From assembly GCF_000588875.1 (NCBI RefSeq), contig NZ_JEMV01000053.1:1-32186 (forward strand): a stretch of 32,186 bases of DNA. Direction: 5' to 3'. This document shows positions 26,480 through 32,186 of the stretch, piece by piece. The notes under the pieces are model-generated. The model was not told where the DNA came from. It worked only from the letters and a program-made list of their open reading frames with translations, and did not search any database. The translations under genes were made by a program, and so were the position numbers. The stretch's first letter is position 1. The number at the start of each line of letters is the position of its first letter. The stretch is from Sphingobium sp. Ant17 (lineage in GTDB: Bacteria > Pseudomonadota > Alphaproteobacteria > Sphingomonadales > Sphingomonadaceae).

Positions 26480-27723
26480 ATGGCTACTGCTTATTGGGAT
26501 CGCGACAAGGAGGGTGAACAGCCCGCCGCCGCGATCAGCTTCTGGAAGGCCGGCCACACGCCGACCCTCGTCGCCGCCTTTCTCTATTTCGACCTCGCCT
26601 TCATGGTGTGGGTGCTGCTCGGCCCGCTTGCGCCGATGATCGCACAGACATTGTCGCTGACCCCGGCCGAAAAAGGCTGATGGTCGCCACGCCGACGCTG
26701 ATGGGCGCGCTGCTGCGCGTCGTGAACGGCCTGCTGGTCGACCGGATCGGGCCGAAAATGTCGGGTGCGATCAGCCAGTTGATCGTGATCGCCGGGCTAT
26801 TCACGGCCTGGATGATGGGGGTCAGCAGCTTTGAAGGCACACTGGCACTGGGTGTCGTGCTGGGCTTTGCAGGGGCAAGTTTCGCAATCGCGCTGCCGCT
26901 GGCCAGCCGCTGGTATCCGCCAGAACATCAAGGCAAGGCGATGGGCCTGGCGGGCATGGGCAATTCGGGCACCGTGCTGGCGGCGCTTTTCGCACCAGGG
27001 CTGGCCAAATTATTCGGCTGGAACGCGGTGCTGGGCCTCGCCTGCATCCCGCTGACCATCGTGTTCGTCGTCTATATGATCATGGCGAAGGACGCGCCCA
27101 ACGCGCCGCCGCCCAAGAAGATGATCGATTATTTCCAGCCGCTGAAACAGGCCGATGCCTGGTTGCTGATGGCCTTCTATGCCGTGACGTTCGGCGGTTT
27201 CGTCGGCCTGGCCGCCAGCCTGCCGATCTACTTCACCGATCAGTTCGGGCTGACCCCGGTCATGGCGGGCTATTGCACCGCAGGATGCGTATTCGCTGGA
27301 TCGCTGGTTCGCCCGATCGGCGGGGCGCTCGCTGACAAGATCGGCGGCGTGAAGACGCTGATGATCGTCTATCTGATCGCCGCGATCGCGCTGGCAGGGG
27401 TCGCCTTTGCCACGACGCTGGTGACGGCATTGGGCCTCTTCGTCCTGGCGATGCTGGCGCTGGGCACGGGCAATGGATCGGTGTTCCAGTTGGTGCCGCA
27501 ACGGTTCCAGGCGGAAATCGGCGTGATGACCGGGCTTGTCGGCATGGCGGGTGGCATTGGCGGCTTCTACCTCGCCAGTTCGCTCGGCTTTGCCAAGCAG
27601 TTGACCGGCAGCTTTTCGGCCGGGTTCCTGATCTTCGCGGGCCTCGCCGTCATCGCCTTCATCGGCGTCGCGCTGGTCAAGGCGCGGTGGCGCGCGACCT
27701 GGACCAGTGGCGCGCGCATCTGA
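26480..27723 (+). CDS. NarK/NasA-type nitrate/nitrite transporter (MFS; one frameshift)
   Basis: This major-facilitator transporter for nitrate or nitrite has about 414 residues and 12 membrane segments once one base is restored. The N-terminus (ISFWKAGHTPTLVAAFLYFDLAFMVWVLLGPLAPMIAQTLSLTPAEKG) and GALLRVVNGLLVDRIGPKMSG are typical. The nitrate signatures are GFAGASFAIALPLASRWYPPEHQGKAMGLAGMGNSGT and the second-half LGTGNGSVFQLVPQRFQAEIGVMTGLVGMAGGIGGFYL. The first frame stops at 26680 directly after PAEKG; the next frame resumes at LMVATPTLMG. A missing C (GGC for GGCC) explains it. ATG 26480 follows GGGGGAC. Expression should depend on NasT through the leader just upstream. The next gene is a porin. 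Confidence 0.93.
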
Positions 27724-27735
27724 CTTTGGAGGGGC

Positions 27736-27766
27736 GGGGGCGGACCTTCACAGCAAGGCCGCCCCC
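27736..27766 (+). other. Strong RNA hairpin after narK
   Basis: GGGGGCGG (27736-27743) and CCTT pair with AAGG and CCGCCCCC (27759-27766), with one unpaired A and a six-base loop CACAGC. There is no T-run after it, so it may be a processing or stability element, or a weak terminator, between narK and the porin gene. Confidence 0.4.
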
Positions 27767-27785
27767 CAATCGTTATCGCTAAACT

Positions 27786-27804
27786 CCTCCCCTACGAGGG
27801 GAGG
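27786..27804. repeat. REP-like palindrome, third copy
   Basis: CCTCCCCT-ACG-AGGGGAGG lies 33 bases before the porin start. It has the same arms as the copies at 13095, 13188 and 32121, with a different loop. Its flank (GGACCGTAGCGAAGTCCGAGGGGG) adds a second short inverted repeat. Confidence 0.75.
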
Positions 27805-27836
27805 ACCGTAGCGAAGTCCGAGGGGGACAGATTTCC

Positions 27837-29045
27837 ATGCACTATATATTCGCAACGGCGGCCTCTCTGGCCGTCGCAGGGACCGCTTGTGCCCAGGAAG
27901 TGACGCTCAAACCGATCGCCGAAGCGCGGTTGCGCTATGAACAGGCGGATCAAGCGGGGCTGGCGACCGAGACATCCGACGCGCTGACCATCCGGGCGCG
28001 GGCTGGGCTGTCGGCCAGCAGCGGTGGCTTTTCGGCGATGGTCGTGGGGCAGGGGACGCTGGCCGCCATCGATGACTATTATGACGGGCTGAACGGGGCC
28101 GCGACCCGGCCGATCATCGCCGACCCGGAGAATATCGCGCTCTATATCGCCCAGCTTCAATATAAGACCAAGGCGGTGACGCTGACCGGCGGGCGGCAGA
28201 AAATCATGCTGGATGACGAGCGGTTCGTCGGCAATGTCGCCTTTCGCGACAATGGCCAGACGTTCGATGCCGTGCGCGCCGAACTGACCCCGGCCAAGGG
28301 GCTGAAGCTCGACCTCTCCTATGTGTGGAGCGTGCGGACGATCTGGGGCTTTCAGGGGCGTGGGCCGCGGCAGCAGGCGGTGGGTGGTGACACGATCCTC
28401 GCCAACCTGTCCTATGCCACGCCGGTCGGCGCGCTGACGGGCTTTGCCTATCTGGTCGATCAGGATGAGGCGGCGATGCAGGGCTATCGGCTGTCGAGCC
28501 AGACCTATGGCGTGCGGCTGGCGGGCGCGCGGCCTTTGTCCAAGGCGGCGAAGCTCAGCTATCAGCTCAGCTATGCGCGCCAGTCGGACTATCACCGCAA
28601 TCCAAACAGCTATAGCGCGGACTATTGGTCGGCGGACCTGACACTGGATGTGAAGGGGTGGAAGCTGAATGCGGGCTATGAGGTGCTGGGCGCGAGCAGC
28701 GGCGCGGCGCTGACGAGTTTCCAGACGCCACTTGGCACCAATTTCAAGTTTCAGGGCTGGGCCGACAAATTCCTGACAACGCCCGCCAATGGCATTCGCG
28801 ACCTCTATGTCGGCGGCGGCTATGGCTGGAAACAGGTGGGGCCGCTGAGTGGCGTGTCGGTGCAGGCGGTGTGGCATCGATTCGACAGCGATCGGCTCGA
28901 CCAGCATTATGGCGATGAGATCAACCTGATCGCTTCGGCGAAGGTTAAGAAGACCGCGCTGTCGGTCCGCTATGCCCGTTACGATGCCAAGACGATGGCG
29001 ACCGACACGCAGAAATTATGGGTTCAGGCCGACTGGGCCTATTGA
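27837..29045 (+). CDS. Outer-membrane beta-barrel porin, alginate_export-like, in the nitrate locus
   Basis: This is a 402-residue exported protein. Residues 1-20 (MHYIFATAASLAVAGTACAQ) form a signal peptide cut after AQ. The rest alternates polar and hydrophobic residues, as beta-strands do (LKPIAEARLRYEQAD, LTIRARAGLSAS, LYIAQLQYKTKAVTLTGGRQKIMLDDERFVGNVAFRDNGQTFDAVRAEL), and it ends in LWVQADWAY. The GGRQ...LDDERFVGN...RQNGQTFD-like region resembles the alginate_export/OprD-like barrels. No inner-membrane partner is encoded beside it other than NarK. I infer a channel for nitrate or another small anion across the outer membrane. It probably shares the narK transcript, 113 bases downstream. 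Confidence 0.8.
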   Translation: MHYIFATAASLAVAGTACAQEVTLKPIAEARLRYEQADQAGLATETSDALTIRARAGLSASSGGFSAMVVGQGTLAAIDDYYDGLNGAATRPIIADPENIALYIAQLQYKTKAVTLTGGRQKIMLDDERFVGNVAFRDNGQTFDAVRAELTPAKGLKLDLSYVWSVRTIWGFQGRGPRQQAVGGDTILANLSYATPVGALTGFAYLVDQDEAAMQGYRLSSQTYGVRLAGARPLSKAAKLSYQLSYARQSDYHRNPNSYSADYWSADLTLDVKGWKLNAGYEVLGASSGAALTSFQTPLGTNFKFQGWADKFLTTPANGIRDLYVGGGYGWKQVGPLSGVSVQAVWHRFDSDRLDQHYGDEINLIASAKVKKTALSVRYARYDAKTMATDTQKLWVQADWAY

Positions 29046-29067
29046 TCGGGCCATGAACAGGAATCGC

Positions 29068-29095
29068 TTGAGGCATCGGGCGATTCTGTTATGGT
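29068..29095 (+). promoter_or_regulatory. Candidate promoter of the nirB leader
   Basis: TTGAGG (29068-29073), a 16-base spacer and TATGGT (29090-29095) fit a sigma70 promoter whose start near 29102 would lie just ahead of the first leader hairpin. Position alone supports it; no mapping data are available. Confidence 0.45.
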
Positions 29096-29104
29096 GCAGT
29101 GCAA

Positions 29105-29187
29105 GAGGACAAAGCTGTCCTTCCAACCATAGCCGAAGCGATCCAGGGACGGATCGACTAGGCGCATATGATGGCAAAGCCGCCATC
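29105..29187 (+). promoter_or_regulatory. NasT-responsive (ANTAR) leader RNA upstream of nirB
   Basis: Three hairpins with six-base loops follow one another. They are AGGAC-AAAGCT-GTCCT (29106-29121), CGATCC-AGGGAC-GGATCG (29139-29156) and GATGGC-AAAGCC-GCCATC (29170-29187). All three loops have A at position 1 and G at position 4, the ANTAR recognition pattern. The third overlaps the 5' arm of the terminator that begins at 29176, so forming it would block termination. Its loop AAAGCC is identical to that of the last narK leader hairpin, although the stems differ. NasT should release transcription into nirBD when nitrate or nitrite is sensed. Confidence 0.85.
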
Positions 29188-29230
29188 CTGACTTCCGGTT
29201 CTAACCGGGGGTCAGGATGGCGGCTTTTTT
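29176..29230 (+). terminator. Attenuator terminator before nirB
   Basis: A perfect 17-bp stem pairs 29176-29192 (AAAGCCGCCATCCTGAC) with 29211-29227, with a further inner CCGGT/ACCGG stem (29195-29208) and a T6 run at 29225-29230. It is one of the strongest possible intrinsic terminators and lies directly before the gene, so transcription into nirB needs antitermination. Confidence 0.93.
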
Positions 29231-29249
29231 GTTTTCTGGAGTCAAGAAT

Positions 29250-31760
29250 ATGGAATTTCAGATCGGAACGGAGCCGATGACGGGCAGCGAGGAGACCATT
29301 CTTGTCCCTGCCGATGATGCGCGCGAACATCTGGTCGTGATCGGCAACGGCATGGCCGGGTGCCGCGCGGTCGAGGAACTGCTGGCGCGCGATGCGGGAC
29401 GCTATCGCGTCACCATCTTCGGCGCGGAACCGCATGTAAATTATAACCGCATCATGCTGTCGCCGGTGCTGGCGGGCGAAAAGACGTTCGATGAGATCAT
29501 CATCAACGACCGCGCCTGGTATGCGGACAATCGCATTGACCTGATCGTCGCCGATCCGGTCGTGGCGATCGACCGGACGGCCAAGAACGTCACCAGCCAG
29601 TCGGGCCGCACCGTCGCCTATGACAAGCTGTTGATCGCGACCGGCTCCGACCCGTTCATCATCCCGGTGCCGGGCAAGGATCTGCCGGGGGTCATCAGCT
29701 TTCGCGACATGAAGGATGTCGATGCGATGCTGGACGCCGCCAATCGGGGCGGGGACGCGGTGGTGATCGGTGGCGGGCTGCTGGGGCTGGAAGCGGCGCA
29801 TGGCCTGACGCTGCGCGGCATGAAGGTCACGGTGCTGCACATCATGCCGACGCTGATGGAACGGCAACTGGACGAGGCGGCCGGCTGGCTGCTCAAGAGC
29901 GCGCTCGAAGCGCGCGGCCAGACGATATTGACCGGGGCCGACACGGCGGAAATCTGCGGCGATGGCAAGGTCGAGGGCGTGCGGTTGAAGGACGGCACGC
30001 TGATCCCCGCCAGCCTGGTGGTGATGGCGGTGGGCATCCGCCCCTGCGTCGCGCTGGCACGGGCGGCGGGGCTGGACATCGGGCGCGGGATCAAGGTGGA
30101 CGACCATATGGTCACCAGCGACCCGGACGTGCTGGCGGTCGGCGAATGCGTCGAACATGACGGCAATGTCTATGGCCTGGTCGCGCCGCTGTGGGACATG
30201 TGCCGCAGCCTGGCCGATGGCCTGACGGATCGGCATACAGGCTATAAGGGCAGCGTCACATCCACCAAGCTGAAAGTCGCCGGGTTGGACGTCTTTTCCG
30301 CCGGTGACTTTTCGGGCGGCGAGGGGTGCGAGGACATCGTTCTGCGCGATGCGTCGCGCGGGGTGTATAAACGAGTCGTGGTGAAGGAGGATCGCGTCAT
30401 CGGCGCGGTGCTCTATGGCGATACCGCCGATGGCGGCTGGTATTTCGATTTGCTCAAGCGCGGCGAAAATGTTGCCGACATTCGCGACCTGCTGATCTTT
30501 GGCCAAGCCTTCGCCTCTGGAGGGGGCGCGCTGGACCCTAAGGCGGCCGTTGCAGCGCTCTCGGACGATGCCGAGATTTGCGGCTGCAACGGCGTCAGCA
30601 AGGGCCAGGTCGTCGCCTGCATCAACGCAGGCGCATGCAGCCTTGACGCGGTGCGGGCCGGGTGCAAGGCATCGGCCAGTTGCGGTTCCTGCACCGGATT
30701 GGTGGAAAATATCCTGGCGTTGACGCTGGGGGAGGATGTCCAGTCCGGGCCGAAGACGATGTGCAAATGTACCAGTTTCGGCCATGACGATGTGCGGCGC
30801 GAAATCGTGGCGCAGGCCATGACGTCGATCCCCGAAGTGATGCAGAAGCTGCATTGGTCGACGCCCGACGGCTGTTCTTCCTGCCGTCCCGCGCTCAACT
30901 ATTATCTGCTCTGCGCGCTGCCCGGTGCCTATGTCGATGACCAGCAGAGCCGCTTCGTCAATGAACGGATGCACGCCAATATCCAGAAGGACGGCACCTA
31001 TTCGGTGGTGCCGCGCATGTGGGGCGGGCTGACCAACCCGCGTGAATTGCGCGCGATCGCCGACGTGGTTGAAAAGTTCAACGCGCCGATGGTCAAGGTC
31101 ACTGGCGGCCAGCGGCTCGATATTTTCGGGATCAAGAAAGAGGATCTGCCCGCCGTCTGGGCGGACCTGAATGCGGCGGGGATGGTGTCGGGCCATGCCT
31201 ATGGCAAGTCGCTGCGCACGGTGAAGACCTGTGTCGGGTCCGAATGGTGCCGCTTTGGTACGCAGGACAGCACGGGCCTGGGCGTCAAGGCCGAGCGGAT
31301 GACCTGGGGCTCGTGGATGCCGCACAAGTTCAAGATCGCGGTGTCGGGCTGCCCGCGCAATTGCGCGGAAGCCACGATCAAGGATTTCGGCATCGTGTGC
31401 GTCGATAGCGGCTATGAACTGCATGTCGGCGGCAATGGCGGCATCCATGTCCGCGTCACCGACCTGTTGTGCAAGGTGGCGACCGAGCAGGAGGCGCTCG
31501 ACCATATCGCCGCCTTCACCCAGCTCTATCGCGAAGAAGCCCGCTATCTGGAACGCACCGCGCCGTGGATCGAGCGGGTCGGGGTCGACTATGTGAAGGC
31601 GCGCATCGTCGAGGATGAGGCAGGCCGCGAAGCGCTGCGCGCGCGCTTCCTTTTCTCGCAGCAGTTTATGCAGGACGATCCCTGGGCGGAGCGGGCTGCG
31701 GGCCAGCATGCCGAACTGCATCAGCATATCGCGCAAGTGCGCCCGTTGGAGACCGTATGA
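29250..31760 (+). CDS. nirB: Assimilatory nitrite reductase [NAD(P)H] large subunit
   Basis: This 836-residue cytosolic enzyme reduces nitrite to ammonium. The FAD site HLVVIGNGMAGCRAVEEL (near residue 30) and the NAD(P)H site VVIGGGLLGLEAAHGLTLRG (near 170) come first. Two BFD-type [2Fe-2S] segments follow: ICGCNGVSKGQVVACI with SCGSC, and CKCTSFGHDDVRREI with CSSCRPALNYYL (about 440-550). The C-terminal siroheme/[4Fe-4S] part shows CVGSEWC (C-x5-C, about 660) and CPRNC (C-x3-C, about 700). ATG 29250 follows GGAG with 8 bases between. An earlier in-frame ATG at 29217 lies inside the terminator stem and is rejected. nirD overlaps its stop. Control is by the NasT leader just upstream. Confidence 0.97.
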   Translation: MEFQIGTEPMTGSEETILVPADDAREHLVVIGNGMAGCRAVEELLARDAGRYRVTIFGAEPHVNYNRIMLSPVLAGEKTFDEIIINDRAWYADNRIDLIVADPVVAIDRTAKNVTSQSGRTVAYDKLLIATGSDPFIIPVPGKDLPGVISFRDMKDVDAMLDAANRGGDAVVIGGGLLGLEAAHGLTLRGMKVTVLHIMPTLMERQLDEAAGWLLKSALEARGQTILTGADTAEICGDGKVEGVRLKDGTLIPASLVVMAVGIRPCVALARAAGLDIGRGIKVDDHMVTSDPDVLAVGECVEHDGNVYGLVAPLWDMCRSLADGLTDRHTGYKGSVTSTKLKVAGLDVFSAGDFSGGEGCEDIVLRDASRGVYKRVVVKEDRVIGAVLYGDTADGGWYFDLLKRGENVADIRDLLIFGQAFASGGGALDPKAAVAALSDDAEICGCNGVSKGQVVACINAGACSLDAVRAGCKASASCGSCTGLVENILALTLGEDVQSGPKTMCKCTSFGHDDVRREIVAQAMTSIPEVMQKLHWSTPDGCSSCRPALNYYLLCALPGAYVDDQQSRFVNERMHANIQKDGTYSVVPRMWGGLTNPRELRAIADVVEKFNAPMVKVTGGQRLDIFGIKKEDLPAVWADLNAAGMVSGHAYGKSLRTVKTCVGSEWCRFGTQDSTGLGVKAERMTWGSWMPHKFKIAVSGCPRNCAEATIKDFGIVCVDSGYELHVGGNGGIHVRVTDLLCKVATEQEALDHIAAFTQLYREEARYLERTAPWIERVGVDYVKARIVEDEAGREALRARFLFSQQFMQDDPWAERAAGQHAELHQHIAQVRPLETV

Positions 31761-32101
31761 TGACCGGAGACTGGCTCGATATCGGTTCGGTGGATCAGAT
31801 CACGCCGGGCAATGCCCGCACCCTGCCAGTGCTGGGCGGCGAGGAGATCGCGATCTTCCGCACGACCAGCGGCGATTTCCATGCGCTCGTCAATCGCTGC
31901 CCGCACAAACATGGGCCGCTCAGCCAAGGGATCGTCCATGGCGGGGTCGTCACCTGCCCGCTGCACAATTGGAACATCTCGCTCAAGACTGGCGAGGCGC
32001 TGGGTGAGGATAAGGGATGCGTGCCGGTGATCCCGCTCAAGGTCGATGCCGGGCGCATCTTCCTGCTGCGCGATGCCGTCATTGGGAAGCGCGCGGCGTG
32101 A
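31757..32101 (+). CDS. nirD: Nitrite reductase small subunit (Rieske-type)
   Basis: This is a 114-residue partner of NirB. The Rieske-like fold is seen in DIGSVDQITPGNARTLPVLGGEEIAIFRT, CPHKHGPLSQGIVHGG and CPLHNWNISLKTGEAL, where both CxH motifs (Cys-Pro-His and Cys-Pro-Leu-His) are retained; many NirD proteins lack them. An iron-sulfur cluster is therefore possible here. The start lies in ATGATG over the nirB stop (ATG 31757 or 31760), so translation is coupled. A repeat follows, then the window ends; the catalytic nitrate reductase probably comes next. Confidence 0.95.
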   Translation: MMTGDWLDIGSVDQITPGNARTLPVLGGEEIAIFRTTSGDFHALVNRCPHKHGPLSQGIVHGGVVTCPLHNWNISLKTGEALGEDKGCVPVIPLKVDAGRIFLLRDAVIGKRAA

Positions 32102-32120
32102 AGGTCGAACTGAAATCACC

Positions 32121-32138
32121 CCTCCCCTTCAGGGGAGG
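32121..32138. repeat. REP-like palindrome, fourth copy
   Basis: CCTCCCCT-TC-AGGGGAGG follows the nirD stop by 20 bases. The arms match the copies at 13095, 13188 and 27786, and only the loop differs. A longer outer pairing (CACC / GGGTG) surrounds it. Confidence 0.75.
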
Positions 32139-32186
32139 GGCCGGGGGTGGGGGCTATCGTCTTGGCCTGATGCTTGGGGGCACGCA

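Noticed and set aside
26660..26690. Programmed frameshift in narK
   Set aside because: No slippery heptamer followed by a pseudoknot is evident. Eight other similar breaks in the window favour sequencing error.
29217..29249. In-frame upstream ATG for nirB at 29217
   Set aside because: It lies within the 3' arm of the terminator stem and would add residues not typical of NirB. ATG 29250 has a GGAG at the right distance.
29016..31736. Very long open frame (906 codons) antisense to nirB
   Set aside because: It mirrors nirB, is rich in His/Arg/Asp as expected of a high-GC shadow frame, and has no recognisable domain or ribosome site.
1..32186. CRISPR array, tRNA or rRNA genes
   Set aside because: No regularly spaced direct repeats, no cloverleaf with a CCA-type acceptor, and no ribosomal RNA sequence were seen.

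Overview
The window looks like chromosomal DNA from an alphaproteobacterium of the order Sphingomonadales (Sphingobium/Sphingomonas-like). The basis is the high GC content, the codon use, a TonB-dependent receptor beside a secreted hydrolase, the NasT/NasS nitrate switch, and short CCTCCCCT/AGGGGAGG palindromes in the gaps between genes. The genus is inferred from gene content and style; no database was searched.

Layout. (1) 1-2364: a nest of broken insertion sequences. An IS110-type element sits inside an IS256-type element, which itself truncates an older DDE-type (IS701-like) transposase. (2) 2513-8311: a TonB-dependent receptor and an exported beta-propeller/amidohydrolase, probably an uptake-and-hydrolysis pair acquired with the IS cluster. 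(3) 8312-8721: a gene-free boundary with a terminator-like hairpin and inverted repeats. (4) 8722-15959: mostly core genes: an MscS-like channel, a PilZ protein, tyrS, anmK, an orphan CdiI-like immunity protein, a VWA/CoxE-like protein and a membrane-free chemoreceptor. (5) 16126-19190: a FdhF/YdeP-type molybdopterin oxidoreductase overlapping a formate/nitrite channel. (6) 19215-24350: an alternative cytochrome oxidase cluster (CtaG, a CopD-like protein, CoxB, a CoxA-CoxC fusion and a small membrane protein) with a divergent DUF2231 gene. (7) 24469-end: a nitrate assimilation locus, nasT-nasS / leader / narK-porin / leader / nirB-nirD.

How the genes work together. NasS (cytosolic nitrate/nitrite sensor) and NasT (ANTAR-type RNA-binding antiterminator) are the regulators. 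Two transcripts downstream, narK-porin and nirBD, each begin with a leader holding hairpins with six-base loops (A at loop position 1, G at position 4). The last hairpin overlaps the 5' arm of an intrinsic terminator. Both leaders share the core GCAAAGCCGC and end in GCGGC plus a T-run, while their stems differ, so one NasT protein should control both. The beta-barrel protein between narK and nirB is a good candidate for the outer-membrane entry route for nitrate. The catalytic nitrate reductase probably lies just past the window end.

Caution on sequence quality. At least eight otherwise intact genes, including the essential tyrS, are broken by a net one- or two-base indel, most of them in or beside a short homopolymer. 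The IS110 remnant carries about five more. I read the host-gene breaks as residual sequencing error, so those genes are annotated across the break.
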